This document shows, piece after piece, positions 21,384-31,905 of a DNA stretch of 64,000 bases. The notes beneath the pieces are model-generated. The model ran no database searches. It saw only the letters and a list, made by a program, of their open reading frames with translations, and was not told the DNA's origin. Each line of letters begins with the position of its first letter. Position 1 is the first letter of the stretch. The stretch comes from Raphanus sativus (taxonomy: Eukaryota > Streptophyta > Magnoliopsida > Brassicales > Brassicaceae), in assembly GCF_000801105.2 (NCBI RefSeq), contig NC_079515.1:27055407-27119406 (forward strand), given 5' to 3'. The position numbers and the translations under genes were made by a program.

Positions 21384-23126
21384 CTAGATTTTGACCCGCC
21401 CTTTAAAAGGGCGGGATTATTTTTCGTTTTAAATTTTTATTTAACAGAGAAATGTTTTTTAAAATAAGAGATATATTCATATATTTTGTATTTGTTTATA
21501 AAACATTTATAATATTTGCATATATTTTTAAAAATAATTGTTTATGTTTACAATACTAATATATTTTGAGAAGGGATTTAAAAAGTGGTACACTTCTAAT
21601 CAGTAAATTAACTATGAAGTGTTTATATATTTGAAAAGGTTACCATATTTACATTTTAAACTTATTAAACTATTATATTTATAAATTAAACACACATTAT
21701 AGTTATTCATTATATATTTTAATGTTTCATGAAACTAAAATTTATATTCAAAATTAAATATAATAATATAACTAAAATAAATAGAATGCAATGCGTTTAA
21801 TATTTTTGTTTTCAAAAAGGAGACACTATAAATTGGGCTTCGATTTGGATTTATAAACTTATTAAACTCAGCCTAAATGGCCCGAGTTTTCATAGATTTC
21901 ATTAAAAATTAAATAATTTTAATACAACCAATTTAGACAATCTGTTACATTTAGTTATAAGGAAGATATGCGGAGCAAACATATCTATGTATTAAAAATG
22001 CTCCCATTCTTATAAGTTTAAAATCTATGGGTCGACTAAAAAAGTTAGATAAGGATATTATTTTTGTTAGTATTTGTTAGGTTTTCGAAATTTTTTTAAC
22101 TAAAGGCTTGGGTTTCCGAATTTTTTGTTGATCATAAATCCCAATTCCCCGTTAAATATCTATCAGATCTCTTAATATATTTTATTACCAATAAATATTA
22201 CAGTATCAAATATCTGAAAATATTAATGATGAACAATATTCAATAGATAAAAAAATTATAAAGATATTCATTTAATAAGTCGTTTACGTATTTTTAGAAA
22301 ACTTTAGTATTAAAGCATCTCCAATGTATGACTCTATATTTTCTTCTAAAATAGAAATCTCTATTATAGAGGTAGATTTGTTATAATGTATGCTTTTATA
22401 ATATAATTACTCTATTTTAGAGGAAAATATAAAGGAATGTTACTTTTTGTCTCTACATTTAGAGGTGAAAATAGCAAATTTCTATATTTTCTTCTATACA
22501 GATTAAAAATGAGGTTTGCATTAATGAAAATGAGGTTTGCAAACCGAAAAATATAGAGAAATTTGAAAGGGATATAGATTAAAATAGAGGTGGGTTGAAG
22601 ATGGTTAGTTAACTATTATACCGGGCGGCTAAAAATTTGGTTCCACGATGATGACTTTTCAAAATTCATTATATATGATAGAAATATATAAAATTTTAGA
22701 ATAATTTTATGTTACAATATTATAAAGTCAAAAATATCAAACGAAATCTCCAAAAAATATAGTGGGTGTAAAAACACATGTTGGGTCGATGGAATATAGT
22801 AATTAAATTTATTAATTACATTAGTTTAAAATTTACCTATTAGTTAGGAACAAAAAATTTGTAAAGATAGTAAATGGTTCCAGTTTCAATTAGGTGGATT
22901 GATAACAGAATATTGATTTACCAATAATATAGGAAGGCAAGACATTAAATAACTTTTAAAAAGGGAAGGTAATTTGATTGCACATAAAAAACTGGATTTT
23001 GATTGGATGTCATAAATGTGGCCGAATTTTATTAAAAAAAATAGAAAAAACAGTGGCATTCTTCTGTAAATAATTTAAAAAATTAAGGGTAGAATTCTAA
23101 TAGGGATTCTGCTTTAATAGTATAGA
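21384..23126 (-). mobile_element. Helitron 1, non-autonomous, 1,743 bp
   Basis: On the minus strand it begins TCTATACTATTAAAGCAGAA (23126 downward), the classic 5' end of Arabidopsis/Brassica Helitrons. It ends with a hairpin CCCGCCCTTT/AAAGGGCGGG (arms within 21395-21415), seven bases, then CTAG at 21387-21384. It sits between A and T (minus strand), with no target duplication, as expected for Helitron insertion. No Rep/helicase protein is encoded. A smaller TIR element is nested inside it (22313-22604). Confidence 0.9.
22313..22604. mobile_element. Nested MITE (Tourist/Harbinger-like), 292 bp
   Basis: Left end AAGCATCTCCAATG and right end TTGAAGATGG (inverted CCATCTTCAA) form imperfect inverted repeats, flanked by TTA on both sides (22310-22312, 22605-22607). 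The interior has short TATTTT/CTCTA repeats and no protein. The GCATCTCCAA end is common in Brassicaceae MITEs. Confidence 0.6.
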
Positions 23127-24702
23127 TTATTCGTTGACAAAAAAAGAGATAATTAACTGGTTTCCATAAATGTGACATTGAGAGGTGAAGTAATTATTCA
23201 AAAGAATTTTAAGAAACAATATTCATTGACATATATATCTTGAGTAAAATAAGATAGCTTTCAGTGTTCAGAAATATACAATATTTTCTTTCTCTCTATT
23301 AATACTTTTCATAACGTTGATAACAATATTTTAACAATAATAACTAAATGTCATGTAATATTACCGACAAAATATATTCTGTAAATCTGATATTCTATAA
23401 AAGAGTAAGTCTTATTTTCTCAATCACTAAATTTGTTTTCCTAAAATATCTTAATTGGAAAAGCCAAAAGGCATGGAAGATTTGTGTAGTCCAGGGCCTC
23501 CAGGCGTAAGAATACCCACTCGTTTGTCTCCACCTTTAAAGGCGAGAAAACGAACAAACATATGTCTGGTCTTCTAGAAGCCAATGGCATAACTCGTTTT
23601 TCATATTTATAATTTCATTACAATTTTTTTGGCTACAAACCTATACCGAAATTTAATTGCCACAGTAGAATTGTTTAAGAATAAGAATGATACAACAAAC
23701 GCTTTACTGAAGGAACCAATAATGCATACAAAACAAGCCGTAAGAGGAAAAAGTGAATAGGATGATAAAACAGAAACATCAGACATGACTTCAATTATGA
23801 AACATCACATTAACGATCTTTTTAGTTCATTATTAATCTTTAAAAATACTCTGATTAATAATAAAAAAATCCCTACAAACTTTATATGTCTACTTAGGGC
23901 TAGTTGATTGGAAACGAATATCAAATGGGGAAAGGGGAAAAAATTAAAGAAAAGGTTGGCAAACGGTAGGAGTTAGGGATTGGTATTTGGTAGAAATGGA
24001 ACAGCCCCTTTTAATGTCACACCTTACAAGTCCTGTAGGCTGTAGATAAATAAATGTCAGACCTTCTCATTACTATTGATTGAATATTTGATGTATATCC
24101 ATTACCATATCATCCATGCATCGCTCGAGTTTGTTTGGTTTGGGCATTAATGCTTCTAAACATCTATAGCTGTGTTCTCTGTCTTTGGTTAAACTTTTAC
24201 AGCACGTTTGGTTCTTGTCTAATTTGGTTAAAGAAAAAAGAAACAGACATCAAACTAAACCTCTAGGCCAGTAACACAGTTCTCGACACACACAAAATAA
24301 GGCTCTTACAAAAAAAAGGCTCTTACAACAATCGTCACTCTTTGCAGCATTACTGTGAAACTACAAAAAATCTCTGTTCGTCGATTGGTAAGGAATAAGG
24401 ATATCTATTTTGGATTCATTTTATGGTATTTATTTTTGTTCGAACAATAAGAGGTTGTAGATGTAATAACTACGGTGCATGGTCCGTCCATGTGTCAACG
24501 TACCGTCGTTCGGATAAGAAATAAGATAAGTCATCATATCCACATGGACATCTTCTAGAACCATTTTCCAGAATAATTGATTTTAGTTATTGTAAACAAG
24601 ATATCTCGTACCATTTTGGTGAAAGAGAAAAAAAGAAATAAAGATAAGATCCTTCACGGCATTTTACAATATTTAATGCGTTTACACACATCTAAAAATA
24701 AA
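23127..24702. other. Intergenic between two Helitrons, no gene seen
   Basis: AT-rich DNA with a few more complex patches (about 23460-23620 and 23900-24060). None could be tied to a protein or RNA family on either strand. Confidence 0.6.
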
Positions 24703-25498
24703 TCAATACAATACTAAAAGGAGAATAATCTCAACTCTTAATCTATCCACGTCCTCAATTTAAATTAGCCTATCATGAGACTCTATTTCGCCATGTCATC
24801 TAAACTTCAGTCAAACAATTTTCGTAATGGGCTATTGGTGTGTTTAGAAGAAAATTTTCACTAAGACCCATATCAAGCCCATCTTTTTCATCTCGCATTT
24901 ACCTAAACGTCTCCCCGACCTTTCCACTTCATCGTCATCGAGTCAACTCCCCCTGGAATCACCGTTACTCACAACCTTCTTTAAATATGTTAAGTCTCAT
25001 AATTCTTACTAATATCCTTCTTGCTGCATGTGACCTTTCGAAAACTCTCTGTCGTCTCAGTTTATCCTCAATGTTCTTTTCGTGTCGAAGACTCGGGTCC
25101 ATTTCCATCCCTCCCACTGCTTTCTTCGATTACATATGCCCAGGTGTGTGTATGAGTCTTCTCTTATCTCAGATTTCAGCCATGATCTTGGAATTCATCA
25201 ACTAGTGTTATACGTATCAAGATCATGTATTAAGTTGCTAGCAAATCTTACACCAAAGATGCATTGGTTGGTAAGAAGTAATACTTTTCCAATGATCTTT
25301 ACGAAGTAATACCATCTCTTATATCAGTGATGATCTATTTAATTGCAGGACGTTGACGTGGAAGCTGGGTATGACTGGCGGATCGGAACACGAGTGCGAA
25401 GAAGTAAGTATCAGAGTATTGCGCCAAAAGTAACGCTGCCTTCATAAGACTATGATGAGTCCTACATTAACTTCATGAGTCCTCACTTATGGTTTCAG

Positions 25499-26600
25499 GT
25501 TGAGGAATACAAAGATTTTGCATCTAGGCTTGAGAGAACAGAACTTTAGAAGGAAAATAGAGGCGTGTTTACGGGATGTTACGCGAAAAATCCAGCTAAT
25601 GGGGATAATATTCCCATATGGGTAGCTGATTATGTTCTAGCAATGTAACTTCAGTTTCAAAAATTTACATTGCTTTGAAGCATTTGTGTGTAACAAAGAA
25701 CTATGTGAAAGCTATGGAACCGAAGCAATCATGGCGGTCCCAGCTCATGATACGCGTGATAATTAGTTTGCGTTGAAGTATAGCTTTCCAATCAAGTGGG
25801 TAGTGAGGAACGAGGCAAGCTCAAGTGATGATGATCATAAGCAGGTTTATCCAGGAGTGGGAATAATTGAGAACTCATCAAGTGTGGAAACGTGACTTGA
25901 AATTAATCAACTATCTAGCACAGAAGCTGCTTTAAAAGTTATTGAATGGGCTGAGAGAACCAGAAATGGAAAGAAAAAGGTTCCATGTTCATGTCTTCTC
26001 TCATTTGGATTATGTAAAATTTTAGTTCTTCGTTTCTTACTTGAAAGGTTTTGTTTTGGCAGGAAATTACAAGTTGAGAAATTGGCTATTTGCAGGGCAG
26101 CGTTACTGGGGAGAACCTATCCCGATCTTATTCTTGGATGAATCTGGTGAAACTATTGCGGTGAAAGAATCTGAACTTCCACTCACTTTGCCTGAGTTGA
26201 ATGATTTCACTCTCACTGGAACAGGGGAACCACCACTTTCAAAAGCAGTTTCATGGGTATGTTTTTGCTGTTACCATAATTAGCCTTTTGGATGCTTTAA
26301 ATGGAGACGGACATTTGGGTATGATTGATGATTTTGTAGGTAAACACCGAAGATCCTGCAACAGGAAAACCTGCCAAAAGAGAAACAAGTACTATGCCAC
26401 AATGGGCTGTGTCTTGCTGGTAAAATGTCTATTTATAAGATCTCTTCTCTTCTTGATTCATGTTTATAATAAGCAAGAATGTTGAGCTATGTAGTGAGAA
26501 ACTATACAAAAACTACATGATTTTTTTTTTTTGCTATATTTTGTTCATCATAGTCTTTTTTATTTATCTCCAGGTACTATCTGAGATTCATGGTCTTTTA
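25499..26600 (+). pseudogene. Captured leucyl-tRNA synthetase fragment (organellar type)
   Basis: Five exon pieces separated by retained introns match the middle of bacterial-type LeuRS. First is VEEYKDFASR...[14 protein letters not shown] then [11 protein letters not shown] (25499-25647). Next is GTEAIMAVPAHDTRDN and FPIKWVVRNEA (from about 25712). Then [21 protein letters not shown] and [14 protein letters not shown] (26063-26256). Then VNTEDPATGKPAKRETSTMPQWA (26340-26418, shown here as one segment over two codon runs), and W/YYLRFM (from 26574). These cover the CP1 editing region and the start of the catalytic core. The most similar plant gene I know is the dual-targeted chloroplast/mitochondrial LeuRS. 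In-frame stops (after LERTEL, after HDTRDN, after SSVET) make it a pseudogene. Retained introns show DNA-level capture, not retroposition. Confidence 0.85.
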
Positions 26601-27080
26601 TCAGGTTTACATCGGAATTTAATCTTCATAAGTGTTCTGTCATCATTCAATATCATTTAGCCAACAATACTTAATTCTAATGACATCTCTTTTGTTTGGT
26701 TACATTGTACTTCCCTTAATGAACTCAGAAGATCTTACCATGCTTACAATGTAATGCGAAGTATAAGTAAAGATTTGAAGAGGTGTGGTCTATAACTGAC
26801 ATCTTAGTCTCTTTGACTTTGATTTATGTTTTCTTACCGTTCAATTTATCGTTTTTGATCCTGTAGCTTATATATGATACTAAAACTATTTACAGTGATC
26901 TTTCAATGATAAATCTTCATTCAGTGTTAGATCTATGGCGGGCGCCCTTTGATTTATGCTACTCTATTTTTGACCAAACACAGATTTATACTATTTATAG
27001 TTAATAATTACTAATTACCTTTTGTTTTCGACCTTATCTTCAGAAATTCATATTACACTCTTTATAAATTATAGTTTCAG

Positions 27081-27580
27081 ACCTAAACTTCAGCTTGGAG
27101 TTCTGAATATGAGAACAATATTCTTGGCAAGCTCAGCAGGACGACAACGAATGGTGTGAACATGAAACAAAGATAAAATCCATAGAAGAAATTTGGCAGG
27201 AGCAAATGAGATCTTTGCAACCCAGTACGTCCATTGCAAAGAGAAGTCTAGAGGCTGAGGATTCCGCTAGAAATTTGGATGCATATGTTATGTGAAGGCT
27301 AGCAATTATTATGGGTTTAAGCGTAACAAGCCGGTTAGCAGAAGAATTTCTTCAGACAAAGAACTCAAGTGTCTGGAGATGACTCAAAGGCCTTGATGGA
27401 TCTGAAGTCTGGTAAGGTGGAAGTGAACTTGAATCCCTAAAGGGAGCTAAGGAGGCTGAAACAGATGTTTGAGACCTGAAAGAAGAATTACGAAAGGAGA
27501 CAAAGGGAAACAAAAACGATACTAAGCAAAGTGAAGAAACTTTGGATAGGGTGAAGCGTAAGTGATGGGAGAGGTAAAGG
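27081..27580 (+). pseudogene. Captured class VIII myosin C-terminal fragment
   Basis: After a TTTCAG acceptor the sequence reads, over two frames, an ENNIL segment, QQDDNEWCEHETKIKSIEEI, WQEQMRSLQ, SIAKRSLEAEDSARN, then GLSVTSRLAEEF and DLKSGKVEVNLNP-REL, RRLKQMF. This is the coiled-coil and C-terminal tail of plant class VIII myosins, as I recall the family. A frameshift near 27130 and stops (after DAYVM, after NLNP, after KQMF) destroy the frame. It lies about 500 bases downstream of the LeuRS fragment inside Helitron 2. Confidence 0.75.
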
Positions 27581-27910
27581 AGTACCAAGTAGCGGTGGTC
27601 TGTTTCTTTACTTGAGACGCAAGTTTCTTTTTAACACGTTTGGTGTTATGAGGTTTTGGTTTGTTGCTGAGATGTAAGAATACATGGTACTAAAAATGAG
27701 TCATATTTCTCATGCCCATCTTTTTTGATCAAAATTCTCATGTACATCCAAATCTACTTGCAAATTTTGTCAATATTTTTATATTAAACATGTATTTAAG
27801 TATCTATTTGTTAAGGTTCCATTCCAAAATCATGTGGGCAGACCAGTGTTGTGTACTGTTCCTTTTCGTTATTTAGAAATGAAATGAAATGAAAAAACAT
27901 AATTTTAAAA

Positions 27911-28222
27911 GGGTGTTATTCAATCAATGAATTTAAATCAACTGTCAATGTTTTGTAATCAATAAAATTTAAAATTAAGAAACAGTTTTAGTTTGTGAAT
28001 TTTAATATTTAAAGACTCCACAACAAATGATTTGAAATCAATTTTAAATATAAATAAATTTAAAATCTTTTGAAGTTGAATAACACTAGATTAAAAAAAA
28101 ATCATTAAATAACTAGCAAAATTTAAATTAGATTTATAAATACTATATCCAATAAAATTAGATTTAAAAATAAAATTATCATTTGAATAACAGTGGATAT
28201 CAGACATGAATTAATAACACCC
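27911..28222. repeat. MITE-like repeat with GGGTGTTATT ends
   Basis: It starts GGGTGTTATTCAATCAATGA and ends TTAATAACACCC, an inverted match over about 12 bases. The interior is built of related words (AATCAATTTTAAAT, TTGAATAACA). A diverged relative begins at 50656 (GGGTGTTATCCAATCA). No clear target duplication was found. It lies in the 3' part of Helitron 2. Confidence 0.5.
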
Positions 28223-28853
28223 ATTACGAATTTTGAGACATCATATTTTAGAAATTAAGGTATATTTTCTTTAAAAAAATCTTTAGTATATAAGCTTACA
28301 TAAATTTCTTGAAGTAAACATATATAACACTGCATGCAATGTTCTTAACATAAATACTTTAACACACACATAAAATTATATATAAAAAATAAATTTTTAT
28401 ATTTTATATTTTATATTGACGTTTTCCTTTCTTTTCTATTATATGACATATTCACTTAGAACAAAAAAATCACATGGTTAAATCAAAAAAAATTCAACAA
28501 CAAAAAATGTATATTTATAAAAATAAATATCAACATATTGTTTTTAAACAATGGATTTAGATAAACGCCTTTGATTAGTGACCTAACTTTGTGTTAAATT
28601 TGTAATTTCCTCTTAACATTATTAGAAGCTTCATAGGAAAATTATGCAAAACTAAACTGGTGTTATGAAATACGAAACACAATAGAACAAAGTGAAGTTC
28701 ACCATGTTAAAGAAATAATAAAATATTTTATTGGGTTAGATATTCTATAGTATTTTTGATCAAATATTATGTAATACTACTTTCAAATAAACATAAATTA
28801 AAATGGTGAAAATATTGTATATTATCCGCGCGTAGCGCGGAAAATAGATCTAG

Positions 28854-29214
28854 TATGAATAAAATCGAAATCGTGTGGCCCATCCCATATATGGGAAACT
28901 TAAATTATTAGTAGACATTTTATTGATTCAGTGTGACTGTACTCTGATGTAATTTTAAAAAATTAAGCCGACATGTATGAAAAACAAATTATTAGTAGAC
29001 ATTTTGAATGAATTTATTCGGTGTGGTTTGATACGAGAATTTTTTTAACTAAAATTGCCTGATCAGCCTGCATCAGATCGTTGTTAGTCCTACAAAGAAA
29101 GCATTTTACATTGAAAGCAACTCTAGTTTGGATATGAACAAAAAAAAAGCAACTCTAGTTTGGATTGTCCACTCCAGAAAATATTTATGTATGATACAAA
29201 CTAGATAAAAAGTT
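28854..29214. other. Spacer between Helitron 2 and a MULE-like element
   Basis: No gene. A short AGCAACTCTAGTTTGGAT unit is repeated in tandem (about 29116 and 29148), and TTATTAGTAGACATTTT occurs twice (28905 and 28988). Confidence 0.5.
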
Positions 29215-31557
29215 GGGCAATTTGCTGGATATTCATAGCAAGTCCATAAATGAAGAATATAGCCATGCTACAGTAATACTTCTTTGATGTGACAAGTTAT
29301 GTTCAAAATGGACGAATCTCTCCCTTATAGCGCGTGAAGAAGAAATGCAAAGTGAAAAGAAAACTCATATGCTCAATGTTATACTAAACATATATTGTAG
29401 AATAGACTTTTCACTTCTATATCATAACACATTTAACTTAACTAATCTGAGATTGTAAGTTCTTGTCCAGAGATGCAATCTATACCATGACGCGGAAATA
29501 GTATAATTAGACGAGAACGTTAAGATATCATTCAACAAGCAAATACTTTAAACTCAAACTCTAAACCCTAAACCCAAACCATATACCCTAAACTCAAACT
29601 TTAAACCCAAATCCTAAACTTTAAATCCATACCATAATTTGCTCTATAATATTTACAAATATGATATACTATAAGCAAAAAACAATCAAACACAAATCCA
29701 TATACCCAAATCTCAAATTCTAAACCTCAAACTCAAATTTTAAACCCTAAACCCAAACCCTAAACCCAAAACCCAAACCATATATCATAAACCCAAAACC
29801 CTAAATCATAAACCTTAAACCCAAACCCTAAACCCAAACCATATACCCTAAACTCAAACTCTAAATCCAAATCATAAACTCTAAATCCATACTATAATTT
29901 ATTCTATACTATTTACAAATATAATATAGTATAGGTAAAGACAAACAAACAAACATAATCCAAATCTTAAACCCTAAACCCAAATCCTAAACCTTAAACC
30001 CAAATCCTAAACCTTAAACTCAAACTATATACCCTAGACTCAAACTCTGAACCAAAATCCTAAACCTTAATCTCATACTATAATTTGTTCCATACTATTT
30101 ACAAATATCATATAGTATAGAAAAACACAAACAAATAAACACAACACCATATACCCTAAACCGAAATCCTAAACCCTAAATCCAAACCATATACCCTAAA
30201 CCCAAATTCTAAACCCTAAACCCAAACTCTAAACCCTAAACCCAAACCCAAACCCTAAACCCAAACTCTAAACCCAAATCCTCTAGCAAGCAATCCTCAA
30301 GCAATGTATCACGGTTTATACAGGTATAACATATTAAACGTAATAAGCAAGAACGAGGTTACATTAAATGAAACATACATGACGAAATGGTGGCGTATGA
30401 TAAAACGCGAACAATAAACTTTACTACTCTAAATCCATGCAACATTGTTCTATACAATTTACAAATATCATATAGTATAGGCAAAGACAAACAAACAAAC
30501 ACAAATCCATATACCCTAAACTCAAATCATAAACCCTAAACCCAAATTCTAAACTCTAAACCCTAAACCCAAACCCTAAACCATAAACCCAAACCATATA
30601 CAAACCTAAACCCAAATTCTAAACCCAAACTCTAAACCCAAATCCTAAACTCAAACTCTAAACCCAAATTCTAAACTCAAACTCTAAACCCAAATTCTAA
30701 ACCCAAACTCTAAACCCAAACTTTAAACCCAAATCCTAAATCCTAAACCCTAAACCAAAATCATAAATCCTAAACCCAAATCATGAACCCTAAACCCAAA
30801 TCCTTATACCCTAAACCCAAATTCTATATCTTAAACCCAAATCCTAAACCCTAAAATCAAACCCTAAACATAAACTCAAATCCTAAACTCTAAATCCATG
30901 CAACATTGTTCTATACTATTTTCAAATATCATATAGTATAGACAAAGACAAACAAACGAACACAAATCCTAAACCCTAAGCCCAAATCCTAAACCCGAAA
31001 CCCAAACCCTAAACCATAAACCCAAACCACATAACCTAAACCCAAGCTCTAAACCCAAATCCTAAACCCAAACTCTAAACCCAAATCCTAAACCAAACTC
31101 TAAACCCAAACCATACTATACTATGATCTTAAAATAGAATAGAATAGGTTATTCAAAATTACTGTTCATCTTCCCAATTCAATCCATCGATTCTTCATCT
31201 TCTTAAATCCATTAAAACTACGTTTCAATCCATAATACACATTGGAATGGCTTCGAAAATGATTAAATAAACTACTATACTTTTCAATTCGACCAGACTC
31301 ACTTTGATTCCTTCGTTTTGATAAAACAATAGAATCTTTTGCAAAGTTCTTCACAAAATTTACAGGTTTTGTGACTTTGTTACTGAAAAAAAAATAGTAA
31401 GATAAACAAATAGGAAGAAGAAGCGCGTGAGTTAGATGGAATAAGTGAGGGCAATTTTGTATATATTGTAGATAATATATGGTATATCATAGCACATGGC
31501 TTATAATGGCTATGTTCTTAATTTTTTTCCTATAATGGTTATGTCCCCTAATTCCCC
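29215..31557. mobile_element. MULE-like element filled with telomere-like repeats, 2,343 bp
   Basis: A perfect 9-base target duplication TAAAAAGTT lies at 29206-29214 and 31558-31566, the size typical of Mutator-like elements. The ends are inverted relatives for about 55 bases: GGGCAATTTGCTGGA...GAAGAATATAGCCATG at the left and, inverted, GGGGAATTAGGGGACA...AAGAACATAGCCATTA at the right. No transposase is present. The interior is mostly degenerate CCCTAAACCCAAA sequence (29548-31112). A 62-residue minus-strand frame (31354-31166) lies in the right arm; I do not recognise it. Confidence 0.75.
29548..31112. repeat. Degenerate telomere-like array with higher-order units
   Basis: About 1.5 kb of CCCTAAA-related words (CCCTAAACCCAAA, TCCTAAACC, CTCTAAACCC). 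It is interrupted at least five times (about 29630, 29885, 30065, 30430 and 30895) by a conserved spacer containing TCTATACTATTTACAAATAT, ATATAGTATAG and CAAACAAACAAACA. So it is a higher-order repeat of telomere-like blocks plus spacer, not a perfect telomere tract. Confidence 0.85.
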
Positions 31558-31723
31558 TAAAAAGTTTTAAATTCCTCTTTTACAGTATTTTTGTCTGTTT
31601 GTTCGGAAATATCAAGAATAATTAAGTGATGACAATAATAGAGATGCGGCAGAAATTACTATAAAAAATAAAAATAAAAGGTGATAATTATCTATGGACC
31701 GTCTTCTTCAGCATCTTATCCCC

Positions 31724-31730
31724 TATAAAA
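31724..31730 (+). promoter_or_regulatory. TATA box of the F-box/kelch gene
   Basis: TATAAAA in CCCCTATAAAAGGACC, 175 bases before the start codon, giving a leader of about 150 bases. The spacing is normal for a plant core promoter. Confidence 0.6.
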
Positions 31731-31905
31731 GGACCCTTTGCTACTTCGCTTACCAATCAGATCTTCTCGAGTGTCTTACACGATAGTTTCCAGTCAAATC
31801 ACAAAACCTTGCTTTTAATACTCTGTTTTAAGTGTTGTCCAAATAAAAAAAAATACTCTGTTTTAAGAAACTTACCAGGTCTTGTAGTAAGAAGATAACG
31901 AAATC

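Larger units (their letters stand above)
24703..28853 (+). mobile_element. Helitron 2 carrying captured gene fragments, about 4.15 kb
   Basis: The 3' end is clear: hairpin TCCGCGC-GTA-GCGCGGA (28825-28841), nine bases, then CTAG (28850-28853) followed by T. The proposed 5' end TCAATACAATACTAAAAGGA at 24703, preceded by A, is a diverged version of the TCTATACTATTAAA... start and is less sure. Between them are pieces of two unrelated host genes in the same orientation, both keeping introns: leucyl-tRNA synthetase (25499-26600) and a class VIII myosin (27081-27580). An unrecognised segment lies at 24840-25440. No replicase is encoded, so it depends on another copy. Stops and frameshifts in the captured genes show they are not functional. 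Confidence 0.75.

Noticed and set aside
24840..25309. Open frames at the start of Helitron 2
   Set aside because: No domain, overlapping frames in the same strand, and position inside a transposon; kept only as a possible captured segment.
29548..31112. True interstitial telomere or chromosome end
   Set aside because: The repeats are degenerate, carry conserved spacers and sit inside a unit with a 9-base duplication, so transposon cargo explains them better.
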